From NCBI GenBank assembly GCA_022747635.1, contig JAKTNV010000020.1, forward strand, positions 1,835,501-1,899,500: a DNA stretch of 64,000 nucleotides, given 5' to 3'. Below are positions 9,881 through 21,204 of the stretch, one piece after another. The notes beneath the pieces were generated by a model. It saw nothing but the letters and a program-made list of their open reading frames with translations. It was not told the DNA's origin and made no database searches. Each line of letters begins with the position of its first letter. The stretch's first letter is position 1. Source of the stretch: Hetaerina americana (lineage: Eukaryota > Arthropoda > Insecta > Odonata > Calopterygidae). The translations under genes were made by a program, and so were the position numbers.

Positions 9881-10059
9881 TATAAACACAGATGTCGATT
9901 TTTAAAATATAGGGACCCAAAGAAAGGACACTCACATATGTAGTTTTGACGTTTCGATGCCACGGCCGTCGTCACCAGATTAAGGCGTAAAAACTAAATA
10001 TGTGAGTGTCCTTTTTTTTGGGTCCCTTTATTTTAAAAATCGACATCGGTGTGTTTATA
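9881..10059. repeat. Inverted repeat, about 67-bp arms, enclosing a hammerhead-like motif
   Basis: Bases 9881-9947 and 9990-10059 are near-perfect reverse complements, including GGGACCC, GGACACTCACATAT and TTTTTAAAAT blocks, with a few mismatches and a 2-3 base length difference. The 42-base spacer, read on the minus strand, gives CTGGTGA, a hairpin around CGGCCGTGG, then TCGAAACGTC. This again follows the box order of hammerhead ribozymes in PLE termini, with one base changed in the first box. It is probably a head-to-head pair of PLE terminal repeats. Confidence 0.75.
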
Positions 10060-13000
10060 TAGATAATGGCCTTTTTGACGGGATTCACTTTGTAACTAAC
10101 GTGCATATTCGTCACCTCTTCGAAAGCTCTCTGCCAGTGGCGAAGGCGAACTCAACCCTCGGTTTATAGAAGACACCCCCTCCCGCAGCAGTCGGTCCGG
10201 CGCCAGTCTGCTCACCTGCCCTGACCTCGTCTCCTTCCGCTCCTCATGGGGGGTGGTCCTTTGTCAATCTTCGGCCCCGTAGAGCGCCCCTTCGCACCTC
10301 AAGTCATTAGGCAAATGCAATTGCTTCGTTTGCGTCCATTGCCTTCATTAATTTAAACCCGAAGGCCTCTTCCCATTGTGCACCTCCTTCTCGCCTCTTT
10401 CGGAGCACCCTCGCTCGCCTGCCTGCACCCAATTAGTACTCCGATAACACCAACCTTCTCTGAATATCTTCTCCGAATGCTCTTCCGCATATAGCGTCCT
10501 TGCCGTCCGTCCTCTCCGGCGGATGATGTCGACGTTGCCGGGACGGATTGCAGATGACGGTGAAGACACCGCCTCATCTAGCCGCAGAGCATTCATTTAA
10601 AGAGCAGCCAAAAGTACAAACTTAAATTCAGGGATTAAATGTTTTCAGTTTCACCTGTTCCGATCTAACATCAAATAAAGATATTTGTTGATTTCTGGAA
10701 AGGTTTTCACTGAGATACGACCAGTTTCTTAGAATGACTGAACATCTGGCAAATGTCTTCAAACAACAAAAGGGGACCAGGCGTTAGCGTGAGATCGAAC
10801 CCAAGCGAGATTTCAGTGTCACTTGGGACGCGATTGACTGGCTGAGTCGCAAAGGCCGGGAGGGGGAAAGGGGGTGAGGGGAGGGGCGCAGCAATAGACA
10901 ATCCGACTCCTAATATGGGACCAAGGAGGGGGGGAGGGTTAAGGAGGCAATGGTGGGGGTGGCCGTCTAAGCCTTTGCAGTAAACTTTCATTTACTTCTA
11001 AAAGCAAATCATTTCGTTTGCGAATGGTAATTTCAATATTCTCTGAAAATATTTTGTGTGCATTGTATCGAGCTGTGAGGAGCATCTATCAACCGAACAA
11101 CCTTTTCAAAACGACTCATTCCATCAGCTCAAGTGGCCTAAGAGGGATTAGCGAAGCCACCCCATAAAGGTTGAGAGAAGACAGAGGCACGGTGGGATAC
11201 CTGTCAGGGAACAGAATAGAAATAGCGTCGGATAGGGAAGATGCGATTCCGACACCGAACGGAAATGAGCGCCGAAAAACTGATGACAGAAGTTAAAAAG
11301 TAGCGCGTATGTGTTAACAAATATGAAAAACGTATCACAGTAATAAAAATCAGCTCCCGTTTGCTCCTCGTAGCCTCGGTATGTCATTATACCCCCACCA
11401 AATGCACCAGTATTCCCTCCTCCGTTCATCGTTCGAAATTCTAAATGCCAAATTATATCTAAATATAAAGCTCAATGGAAGATAGGAATTACAATACTTC
11501 ACGACGAACAATAACGAAAACAATCTCGTTAAAACTATACTTTAAAAGTTAATTGGAACGGTATGGAGAGGAAGATTCATTCAACAACCCCGTGGAACAC
11601 TTCCGCTTGGCTGCAAAGGTGTCATTACAATAAACATTTGCATTAAAATCTTTGGCGCGAAACTACACTCGGCGAATGAAGGCCGCAGTGCATCCAATGC
11701 ATTTCGCTTGAAGACCGAGAAAAAAGTTAGCACAAATCCAACTCCGGCCAAAGGTTCACACACCAGAGCAAATTACGACGATCACCAATGAGAACGCCGC
11801 ACTGGAGTTATTTCAAAACGAGAATCAATTACAGAATAATATAGAGATTAATGTTCTAAATACTCCTCGCAATATCAGTAATTTAGGCCTTTCGGGATGA
11901 AATGCAGTGAAACGATTTTCCGTGATAATGTCCCCATCGGAGGGGAGCAAGGGGTGTGGTCGAGAGGGCACCTCCGAGGTCAGGGGTCACTCGAGCGGAT
12001 GTCGTGTTGCTCCAAGGTTTTTCTTTCGAAAAATCCGAAGAAATTAATTTTCAAACGCACCAGGGGGTCGGGTCGGGTCGGTGCGGTGGATCGCGAACTG
12101 GCTTGCCATCTCTGGTTGCCATGGACTGTGAAACCAGTGCACCTGCAGGATAAATCAGTGTTCTACTGCAGTGATCGGAATCCTGGGTTCGCAACCCGGC
12201 GGTGGCAGCGTTTTCAGAGGCATCCCGATCCCTACTCAAATGCGAAGCGTGGAAGGGAGGGTGGCCGTCCTCCGAATGGGACATTCAAGGGATCATTTAT
12301 ATTGGCGTCATCCGTAATGAGTCGAGGCTAATGTTTCTCTCCACCCTTCCCTATTTCTTGAATATTCTACCCAAAAAATTACCTACCTATTCACTACAGC
12401 GGAGATGATTTTAGTTGTTTCCTCCTTCAGTAACTAATATTACTAATTGTCTGAAACATTGGAAAAATTGGACCTGCAATAGACTGATTCTCAAGTGTAT
12501 TATGAGCGGCAGCTGTCTTGGGACTCAATGGAGCAACCCTTGGCAAGCTTTGTCTATTTCGATAATTTAGGCCGAACCGTCACATGAGCCCAAGAAGACT
12601 GGCTTCAAAAGCGAGATAGAATATACAGTTAATACTATACTAAATAAATTAGCCAATTATCCCACGAATTTCTTCGATAAATTATTTGTAAAACGCTTTT
12701 TAATCAAACCATAACTACAGGTTAATGCTAAGACAATTTTCTTGATTCTCCAAAATCTCAGGAACACGGCAATATCCCGACACAGTAAAAGTCATGAAAA
12801 ACACAATAAAAGCAGATAAATTACCAAGATTAAATCAAGTGAAATTTGACTCGAGTGCCTGTATTTACAGATGCATCCGATTCAGCATGTCGTTTGACAG
12901 TCATCGCTTCGTCCCATGTCGTCGGGTGCGACCACATGGGACAAGGAGAAAGCCGTGAATGAATGCACGTCCACATCTGGCGCGATGAATATCAATATAG

Positions 13001-13372
13001 TAGAACATAATTTCCAGACATTCCTATCCAAATGCCCACTGAAATCCATCCCACAGCAAGTGTAGCATATCCAGGACGTGGCCATCATCAACGGCTAGGG
13101 TTTTCAAATCCGCCACTGTCCCAGGAGGAATCGATGTGGAAGAAGTTTCAAACGGAAGGAGAAAGTTCAATCCTCTCTCGTCAATGTATCGCCCAAGCAG
13201 CCGATGGTTATTACCGGCTTACGTTGAAGCACGAAGCGAAGCTTGGGCTCTGCCGGTTTAAAGAGAGCCATACTCTCCGCCCCCCGAGCGACGGCGTTCC
13301 GTGCCAGAGGTACTTCTTTATTTCTAAATCTTAATCTAAATCTTAATAAAAACTTCTCTAATTCTAAAATCC
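10060..13372. other. Long non-coding stretch, no gene recognised
   Basis: Short frames on both strands overlap and lack recognisable domains. The part at 10130-10580 is moderately GC-rich. B-box-like complement motifs lie near 10790 (complement GGGTTCGATCTC) and a GGGTTCGCAACCC palindrome near 12187, possibly SINE remnants. A compact hairpin lies at 12911-12942. The rest is AT-rich unique-looking sequence. Confidence 0.45.
12911..12942. repeat. Small perfect hairpin
   Basis: GTCCCATGT and ACATGGGAC form a 9-bp stem. A C·C mismatch follows, then a GTCG/CGAC stem closed by a GGTG loop. No element or gene context explains it. Confidence 0.6.
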
Positions 13373-13438
13373 GGCGGTACTTCTTTATTTCTGGCGCCCA
13401 CACCAGGGTGTGGGCGCCAGAATTAAAGAAGTACCGCC
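13373..13438. repeat. 32-bp inverted repeat with 2-nt spacer
   Basis: Bases 13373-13404 and 13407-13438 are reverse complements with a single mismatch, separated by AG. The arm includes GGCGGTACTTCTTTA and GGCGCCCACACC. Part of the arm (GTACTTCTTTATTTCT) also occurs as a direct copy at about 13310-13325, separated by short AATCT-rich direct repeats, so the region has been rearranged more than once. Confidence 0.88.
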
Positions 13439-13734
13439 TCGGATGGGGCGCGTTCCCCTGAGAACGATCGACATTTGTACTTCGACATTACGTGCAATAC
13501 GGTTTCACGCTAGATGGACCCCACCAGGATATTCCGCCCCCATGATGCACCTTCTCCCCCACCTACAAATCCCCCCCCCCCCGCCTTGGTTTTGAAAAGG
13601 TCATTCCTTCCTCCTCTCTCCCACTAACAAGTCTCGCGTTACTCACTTGCATTCGCTCCGGTAAGAAAAAGCACACGCGCGCGCGACTAGGATCTTCGCC
13701 GCCTGCGGGTGCATTCGACGTTTGGTCATAAGGT
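13439..13734. other. Spacer, no feature recognised
   Basis: The segment has mixed composition, with a C-run near 13570-13581. No coherent frame or element was recognised. Confidence 0.4.
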
Positions 13735-14450
13735 TCCCGAACTTTCTGAATAGCACACCTACAGTTGGTTATTTTTTAAGCCGCTTTAAGCCGTTGTGTT
13801 CACGAAAACTTCCCAAATGACCGCGTAAAACCACTTTGTTGATAACTTGTTTTGTTGATTAGTTACGACCATTTATGTAAAGGGGGTTTCGTGAAGTGCG
13901 GTGGAAATCGGATCCCTGGAATGATCTCTTTGAACGAGCAGCCTTGGTCTGTGAAATTCTGCGTGAAGCCCCGCAAATCCTTTACGGAAAATGTTGAGTT
14001 GATTACCAAGGCTCACGGTGAGGATGCTATGAAATGTACCGCGTGCTATGAGAGGTTTAACTGGTTCAAAAAGGGGCGGCAATCAGTGGAGGACGACGAG
14101 CCTTCCGGGAAACCGTCAGCGTCGACTGATGACCTCCACACCGAGAAAGTGAACAAACTTGTTAGTGTAAATGGACGTTTAACTGTCGGGGAACATTCAG
14201 AAGAGTGTGGCATCTTGATTGGTTCGTGCTGTGGAATCCTGACTGAAAAGCTAAATATGCATCGAGTTCCCGCCAAATTCGTACCTCTCTTGATGACGAC
14301 AGATCAGAAACAACATGGAGTTGAAGTCGTTCAGGAACCGTTTGATCGAGCTGAAGAGCATGCAGCCATCTTGCCCAGGGTTATAGCAGGCCATAGATGC
14401 GTCATGAATTTATGAACGTGACATCGAAACAGAAGTGCAGTCAATGACGT
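13735..14450 (+). mobile_element. Mariner element, N-terminal half of transposase
   Basis: An open frame at 13852-14415 encodes the DNA-binding half of a mariner transposase. Blocks include EQPWSVKFCVKPRKSFTENV, the helix-turn-helix linker FNWFKKGRQSVEDDEPSGKP, and LNMHRVPAKFVPLLMTTDQK leading towards the first catalytic block. After a stop near 14413 another frame continues with MNVTSKQKC, equivalent to the segment just after the first catalytic aspartate. The rest of the catalytic domain and the right end are missing. The sequence AAGGTTCCCGAACTTTCTG near 13728 could be the left terminal repeat, but no partner exists to test it. Dead copy. Confidence 0.88.
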
Positions 14451-15164
14451 CATCATTAGTATTGCATGCACACATAGATCATTCCCGCATGCGATGCATT
14501 TAAATAGATTGCTTTAGGTGTAAGGTCACGTTAATTTGCTGTCAATCAGTTTTATATAACCCAAAAGAGGGCACCGGGACTTAGTTACCGAGGCGATATT
14601 TCACTGCGGCTTCCGCAACTCCATTGCTCCGGGCCGCTGGACTCGGGATCCGATAGTGGTGCCCCATTAGAGAGATGGCCACTGGAGCTGATTAATTGAC
14701 CACTATCCTTCGGAGTGTGGCAGGGTGGACGCTAATTAAGAAACCGTAGGAAAGAAGCTGTCTGCCGATCGTGATCAACAAGGAATGACGTGAGATTTGA
14801 GAAAGACGCGTGCAGGCGAATGGACTCGGAGGGGTCGCACGAGGATGTGTGGGGAGGGGTGTGTGGGAGGAGGGGTGTGTGTGGGGGAAACTGCCACCGC
14901 CGAGAACTTCATCCCTCCGCCCCGCGTCGTAAGCGGATGCGAAGGATGCGCACTCCCTCCCTCTCCAACCCCCCGCCAATCTCTCGGGAGCGATCGGCGT
15001 GAGCCTGGCACCGAGTGGGGCAACACCCTCTCCCTGGCCAAGCCCAATGAAGGCAATCGATTGGGATGAGCAACCGATTGGGGGGTGGGTATGCCATTGA
15101 AAACTGAGAATGGAAAGTCATACGCAGTGGCAGTGGGACACGATTAAGAGAAATCAACGGCTAT
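14451..15164. other. GC-rich island, no gene recognised
   Basis: The segment is GC-rich and purine-skewed between about 14800 and 15080, with overlapping low-complexity frames on both strands. Nothing resembles a known domain. A palindrome-like AGTGG/CCACT pair lies around 14650-14710. Confidence 0.4.
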
Positions 15165-15827
15165 TGGATATCGGGTTTACTCGGGACGGCATTAGGGCTT
15201 AGAAACGTTAGCAAGCATGCCCTTACTGTTATAACCGGGATCACGCCAACAATCCCTACATGAATGGGACGAAAAGCTTTTTCAGAGCTAAAGAGAAAAG
15301 GGGTAACGAACCTACAGGGCGAACCAATTGAACGAAACCGATTAATCAGAGTCAAGAGACAAATCAGAACCCTGGTCTTAAACGAATGGCGGAAAAGATG
15401 GGATGCAGGAAAAACAGGACGGCTAACCCACCAATTCTTCCGTGGCATTAAGGCGCGCCTTGAACTAAAATTTGAAATGAGCCAAAAGTTAACGGAAATC
15501 TTGACAGGGCATGGTAACTTACGGGGATATCTTACACGTATGGGTAAAACCAACGACGGGGAATCGAACACCGCATTCTTCATTGACCAATGTACACAGG
15601 AAACCAGAGACAGCTAAAGAAAATAAATAGAGGCCCAATAACATCCCTGAAAGACATTGGAAAACTGCTGCCGACAAATATAGAAAAAATTGAAGAATTC
15701 CTGAAAGAAAACATCCAGGCCGGTGACATAGACAAGCTATAAGTGAGATAAGAAAATCAACGCAAACTATTTATGAACCAAGATAAAGTGACATTGAATT
15801 GTATTTTTACCATTTAATGTGTTATGA

Positions 15828-15840
<13 letters not shown>
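15165..15840 (+). mobile_element. R1-like LINE 3' fragment with 3' UTR
   Basis: The frame at 15264-15617 and flanking pieces match the C-terminal region after the RT in R1/Jockey-type LINEs. Upstream VSKHALTVITGITP corresponds to the VSTEALxVLAG block. Then come NEWRKRWDAGKTGRLTHQFF and the diagnostic LTGHGNLRGYL block. After a frameshift near 15600 the coding end reads GPITSLKDIGKLLPTNIEK to a stop near 15741. About 90 bases of 3' untranslated sequence end in (GT)n and (TA)n. The RT core is absent. It is the only copy of this family seen in the window. Confidence 0.75.

Positions 15841-15899
<59 letters not shown>
15829..15899. repeat. (GT)6(TA)n compound microsatellite
   Basis: A short GT run (15829-15840) passes into about 29 TA units. 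It separates the R1-like LINE end from a SINE. Confidence 0.96.
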
Positions 15900-15903
<4 letters not shown>

Positions 15904-16198
15904 ATAAACAAAGTAATCAACCCGAAGGTCGGTTTAATAGGCGGTGGTTCACCCAGTACCCACACGCCCTATACAGCGTGTAAAATTCACACACCGCTTA
16001 GGATTTGGGACCCCGTAGGGCCAGTTCCTTTCCCTTTGCCGGCTAGGGTTTCCCAGGAAGATCTGGTACCCGAAAAATCACTTTAGCTTGGGTGGAGCTG
16101 CAGGTGGCCAGAGTTCCTTAGTTCCTTGCCCGGGAATCGAATCCGAAACCCTCCGGTCAGCAGTCCAACTCTCTACCCCCTGGACTACTGCGACCCAC
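15900..16198 (-). mobile_element. tRNA-derived SINE, family A, full copy
   Basis: On the minus strand the head carries RNA polymerase III promoter motifs of a tRNA. The A box is TAGTCCAGGGGGTAGAG (complement of about 16171-16187), and the B box is GGATTCGATTCCCGG (complement of about 16129-16143). The body follows, and the tail reads AAACCGACCTTCGGGTTG and runs into TA repeats. The element lies exactly between two (TA)n tracts. A 3' part of the same family is at 54556-54675 (+), and a head fragment is at 21205-21268 (-). Confidence 0.88.
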
Positions 16199-16199
16199 A

Positions 16200-16240
<41 letters not shown>
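16199..16240. repeat. (TA)n microsatellite
   Basis: About 18 TA units adjoin the head of the SINE at 15900-16198. Confidence 0.93.
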
Positions 16241-16243
<3 letters not shown>

Positions 16244-16420
16244 TTAGGTAATCTACATGTTTTGCAGGTTTTTGGATGGCCATAATTACGAATTAAAATA
16301 ATTTGTGACCCCTAGCAAAACATAACATCCTACTCAACATCATGTCCCTCTTCATCTCTGTATACCCTCACCCTCCCTTCATCCCATCCAACATCCCTAT
16401 CTTGTTCCTGAAAGCTCGAA

Positions 16421-16528
16421 CAAATTACCGTGTGAGTGTCCTTTTCAATGTTGCTATTGTATTCTATTTGTGTTATATATTGTCAGCCCATTATTGTGCC
16501 GCTCGTGTGAGTTTTTCCGCACAATTGT

Positions 16529-16530
<2 letters not shown>
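16421..16530 (+). mobile_element. Penelope-like terminal module remnant
   Basis: The plus strand reads CCGTGTGAGTGTCCTTTT followed by TTGTGTTATATATTG. This is the block found beside hammerhead-like motifs at 8417-8545, 9881-10059 and 54350-54470. It again leads to a (TA)n tract after about 50 bases. No core ribozyme boxes are visible here. Confidence 0.5.

Positions 16531-16601
<71 letters not shown>
16531..16601. repeat. (TA)n microsatellite
   Basis: About 35 TA units lie between a PLE-like remnant and the broken 3' side of RTE copy D. Confidence 0.97.
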
Positions 16602-16603
<2 letters not shown>

Positions 16604-17937
16604 TTAATCATTTCCTCTGCATACAGGTTGAACAGCAACGGTGATAATGGGCAACCCTGCCTTACACCTCTTCCTAACAGTGCCCATCTGGACTCCCCGT
16701 TCCCCACTCGCACCCGGGCAGTCTGAGATATGCAGAGGTTGCGGATTAGCCTCCTTTCCCTCCAATCTATTCCTATTTTCTGCAATATACTCGTAAGTTT
16801 TTCCCAATTCACTCTATCAAACGCTTTTTCGCTCTACGAAATCTACGAAACAGGCAAATACCTCCTGGTTGTGTTCTATATTCCTCTCAATTAATAATCT
16901 CATTACTGCAATGGCATCACGCGTACCTCTCCCCTTCCTAAACCCAAACTGATCATCCCCTAAGTAATCATTTGCCCTACTCTCTATCCTTTTGTTTATG
17001 ATCCTGAGAACAAGTTTACCTTCGTGGGATATCAAACTTATTGTCCTGTAGTCCTCACATGATGTAGCCTTTACCTTTTTCGGAATAGGAACTAAAACTA
17101 ATCTCACAGTCCTCCGGCCAGATTCCTTCCTCATACATATTACAAGTCAGCCCATATAGCCTCTTCCTCCCACATTTTCCTAAACATTTTAATTGTTCCG
17201 CGGGAATGTTTTCCACCCACGGCCTTATTTAGTTTCATCTCCCTTAATGCCCTTTTTATCTCATCGTCGAGTATGGCTTCACCTAAACTATCTTCCTATA
17301 CGTCATGTTCCTTTTCTAAGTCTAACTTTTTTGGTGTAAGTTCTTTACTATACAGTTCTTCTATATACTCCTTCCATCTCTCTTGGATCTTTCCTGTGTC
17401 AACTATTACCATACCCGCCTCATCTCTAACTGTTAGCTTAGATCCCCCTTGTTACTTCCCGATAAAGATTTAACTTTGCTATAGAGTTCACCGATTTCAA
17501 CCCTCCTCTGCAGACGATCCATATCCTCGCTTTGCGTTTTCCCCCATGCTTCTTTTGCTTTATTTGTTGCCCGCCTCAATGCATAGTTTAAATATTTGTA
17601 TTTCATTTTGCCTAACTCTATATTTACATACTTCCATTTTCTCCGCTCATCCATCTTTGTAATCATCTCAACCGTGATCCATGGCTTCCAAGTCCTTTTA
17701 TCGTTAACGGTTCCAATAGTGTCTTTTGCGGTTTTGGACAACCTTTTCTTGATACCTTCCCATTTTACTTTAATAGTACTTAGCTCTCTACCATCCTCCA
17801 TGATTTCCTCTACCGCCTGTTTTTATTCCTTTTAGGTTTTTATCCTTTTTATTACTGCCGTCATTACTGCTCTAGGGTTCATCGGAACGGACAGGTCATT
17901 CCACGACGTCTAGATTGTAGTCCGGGGAGGGATGTAT
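16602..17937 (-). mobile_element. RTE/BovB-like LINE copy D, internally deleted
   Basis: The minus strand starts with the family's 5' terminal sequence CCCTCCCCGGACTACAA at 17937. After about 60 bases it jumps to the linker, losing the whole endonuclease. The linker (17801-17433) and RT fingers (17134-16817: EDYRTISLISHEGK, QFGFRKGRGTRDAIAVM) are readable. After a frameshift the palm block MNWEKLTSILQKIGIDWRER follows. The copy ends at AEEMIKD, where (TA)n begins, so the FADD box is absent. It shows a genuine 5' end, an internal deletion and a 3' truncation in one copy. Confidence 0.87.
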
Positions 17938-17990
17938 ATGTATATATACATATTTATATATATGCTTTATATATAATATGTATGTGCGCA
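17938..17990. repeat. Imperfect (TA)n tract beside an RTE 5' end
   Basis: The tract is rich in TATATG and TATATA and starts right at the 5' terminus of RTE copy D. Confidence 0.8.
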
Positions 17991-19060
17991 TGCATAATAA
18001 TTTTGTAATATGTACGTGTATATTAATTAAGTTATAATATGCAACTTGGGGGGTAAAGGCAAAGGTACCCCAAAACTATGTAGAAGGGTGAAAAAATAAA
18101 TTCAGAGGGGTCAACTGGAGGCAAGGGGGAAGCGGATTAATCACCGGAAACCCTAAAAATCCATATATTATCTCTTTTTTTTTAGTTAAGGGAAATCAAA
18201 TTTGCTGCGTTCGACCAATTGACGCTTCAACAAGACTCGTTTGGTTAACGAATGTGACTTGAGGCTGTTCATAAGCCGTTTTCTCCTTTATTTAACAAAA
18301 ATACGTATAATGCTGATTTATTATTTTGTTGAACAAGCTCAGTTTTATTACTTTCGAAATCTACACATGTTTCTATTTATATGTATTGAGTACTGGCTCA
18401 CTCGTAAAAATTTGAATGATGTGAGTTCCATACTAGAAATGGATAACTATAGCAAAATTTTCTGCCGTTCTATGCTAAGTTAATACTCCTGTGGTACCAT
18501 TCTCAATTAAAATATTCGAAATCCACCAGATGATAGCAATTTAAAAAGTAAATAATTACAGCGTTCAGCAATTACTCTTCAACATCATATTCCTGTTCTC
18601 CCGGCCAGCTCTTGTGCCATACAGGGGAGCATGCGCTATTTTTTGTTTAAAATCAAAACAGACAATTTTTTTATTGATCACAAAAGGTGCATGAATATTT
18701 GCGTGTAATGGATAGTGCGTGGACAAGTGTTTTAAATCTCTAAGCGTCCTTTTTTTAAACTTCCATGAACAGTGAAGTAGCGAAAGATTGGTTGGCTAGG
18801 GATAATTCCGTCTCTGCTTCATTCGCACATATTTATTTTGCTAAACGTTTGAAAGTTAATCTCCACAAAACTACACTCTTGATACGAAAACTAGTTGCGA
18901 AGTAATTTATATTTCAACATAGTAACAAGTTAAACAAAAATTTGGCTAAAATGAGTTTTAAAAAAGTATATGTTGTAAAATTACCTCGGTTACAACTAGT
19001 GCAATGTATATCTCGCAATCAAATTTGTTGTCTCTGGCGTAACTTTATGGAATTTACACA
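17991..19060. other. AT-rich stretch, nothing recognised
   Basis: The composition is AT-rich with only short accidental frames. No element or repeat was recognised. Confidence 0.45.
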
Positions 19061-19240
19061 ACATATTGCAATGAAATATGTCACTTTGTGATTCTACGTA
19101 CACTTAATGTAGAGCACGACCTCGGCTTCGTCGATGGGCGTGGTCGTCCCCTAATGATGACGCCCAACGTCCAAACCTAGGTCGTGCTCTTAATGAAGTG
19201 TGTGTGGAATTACAAAGTGATTCATTTAATTGCAATATAT
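19061..19240. repeat. Foldback element, about 62-bp imperfect arms
   Basis: Bases 19061-19122 and 19179-19240 are imperfect reverse complements. The shared blocks are ATATTGCAAT, TCACTTTGT and AGAGCACGACCT. The 56-base middle can form a further stem from TGGGCG and CGCCCA. The whole is a long hairpin of about 180 bases. It has no recognised TE core, and no target-site duplication could be fixed. It could be a MITE-like foldback or an imperfect hairpin transcript source. Confidence 0.8.
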
Positions 19241-20274
19241 ATATCTCGTACTTTGCGCACATATATACAAATATCGAATATTTTAACATTGCTTATCAAT
19301 TGTCACCACATCTACGAATACAAAGTAGAAAAACTTCACAAAAATTAAATCTCAACGCCATTAAATTAAAATCTTCTTCATCGCGACTTTATTTGGTGGA
19401 ACAAGCTTTAGCAATAAGTTTTAAGTTGAGCTACTGATTCAGTCAATTGTGCTGGATGGCTAGAGAAATAAAAAAAATACACGAAATTTACTCAGGAGCA
19501 GAGATATAACCGAAGTATATTCCACTTCAGACATAATTGGATCCATGCCCGCGTTCATTTGAATGATATAATCATGTAGCTTCACACCTCAAAAGAGAAA
19601 TGAAATAATGGAGATCTTTCTTCTAAATGTGCTTCGTTCCATTTCTCAGCCACTTGCAATCCCCTAAAATACATGATTTGAGATAGTTTTCAACTAAACT
19701 GTACGTATACTGGATATGTTTGCAACAAATGAAAAATGGTTAGGATCCAAAATCTCGCTATTCCTTTGGTATATTCGTCCAGCAGATTTATTTGTGTATT
19801 TCAATGCTTACTGTTTTAGCCGTAATTCCAAAGGTTTTTGTGAATGTAAGAGAGTGTTTTACAACAAAGTTTTTTCAAGAGTCAATATTAGCTTAAAACC
19901 TTGATACCCTGAGATAATTGATTTACTTTATGGCAACTCTTTGAACCTAAACTTTCAGTTTAAACTGAAGCGGAGTACCCTATCGCGTAAGGATTTCATC
20001 TAGGCTGGAAAATGTCCTGAATATTATTATTTAATTTTATTATTAACTCTTTCAATATGAATCTTCGTTCCATTGTCAAATGTTTCATGGATTCAGCGAA
20101 ATCAAAAACAATTTGCCAAAATTAAAATGCTTATTTTCTGCATAATCGCTGCTGCCTGTGATTCTCAATAAAAGTGCTACTCGTCCTCGTTTAGTTATTA
20201 AAAGAGCTGAAGCATAGATTGTTTTCCATATTTTCCGTGTCGAAGCAAAGAGATCAACCAGTTTGGCCTGTAAA
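19241..20274. other. AT-rich stretch, nothing recognised
   Basis: Only short unrelated frames are present, and no element was recognised. Confidence 0.45.
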
Positions 20275-20800
20275 ATAAGTAACTTCCGTTTTAGTGCGGC
20301 GCGAGAAGGCGTGGAGTTGCATGTGGGATGCGCTCTGTTGATACACGCAGTGTAGGTCAGTGCGCCTCGAGCTGCAGTGGTTGGAAGGTCGCATCGTTTG
20401 CCGCTTGTCGTTTGTCTATAGGGTAGCCAGTCAAAATGATCAAAACAATTGAAATTTCCGCCAAATGTGACGTTCGTTGAGTGATAAGGTTTTTATTGAT
20501 AAAAAAACTTCATTACTGCTGATATTCATCGGAAATTTTGTATCCTGTACGGATCAGATATGACGAGTGACAATGATAGTTGTGCATCTGTGTGGTCGTT
20601 CGTTTACCAATGTTAACATAAATATCAATGATGATGACGGAAGTGGCCGCCGCCCGTCTGGGGAACAATGAAATGCACCTGCAGATTGACCGAAGGTTCT
20701 TGATAACCGGCGTTTCACGATATCTGAAATCTTTAGAAAGCATGACTGAAAAGTTATGCTTGCTACATATTTTGTGCTCGAATCGACGGGGAACTTAAAC
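20275..20800 (+). mobile_element. Mariner 5' end with decayed transposase N-terminus
   Basis: After a GC-richer 5' leader (GTGCGGCGCGAGAAGGCGTG) a frame opens at about 20436 and reads MIKTIEISAKCDVR, equivalent to the start of a mariner transposase. Frameshifts follow. Another frame then gives the acidic linker NININDDDGSGRRPSG and DNRRFTISEIF, the second helix-turn-helix part. Nothing of the catalytic domain follows beyond about 20800. It is a different subfamily from the mariners at 13.8, 24.2 and 30.1 kb. Confidence 0.72.
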
Positions 20801-21204
20801 ATGCCATCATCGGTTGGCTACGATCTCAGGCGGACGAATTTTGTAGGAAATTGAAAACTAGTTCAGAGATATGGCAAATATTTAAATCTGTCCGGCGAAT
20901 ATATGTATGAAATAGTAAAGATATGTAGATTTGAGATGAAAGTAATGAATTTTCTGCATCTATCCCAGTGCATTTCTTACAGCATAACGAATGTTACTTT
21001 ATGAACAGCCGTCGTAGAAGGAGACGTACATCGGATTGCCTAAAAAATAAGGCAATGGACATAAATAAAATCCACGAGCAACTACGTTAATTGTTTAGGA
21101 AAACAAGGAGAGAAGAACTTTTACGGACTAGTTTCTAGTACTTATGAGGGAAGACTTTGGTAAGGTACCCGAACAATCACACAGCTAGGATGAAGCTTAG
21201 TGGT
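20801..21204. other. No feature recognised
   Basis: AT-rich sequence follows the truncated mariner. No coherent frame was found. Confidence 0.4.

Noticed and set aside
12165..12215. Possible tRNA gene around GGGTTCGCAACCC
   Set aside because: The motif is a palindrome with an extra base in the B box, and no A box or cloverleaf could be found.
14123..14148. CTGATGA followed by GAAA, hammerhead-like
   Set aside because: It lies within mariner coding sequence, and the bases between the boxes do not form a helix next to them.
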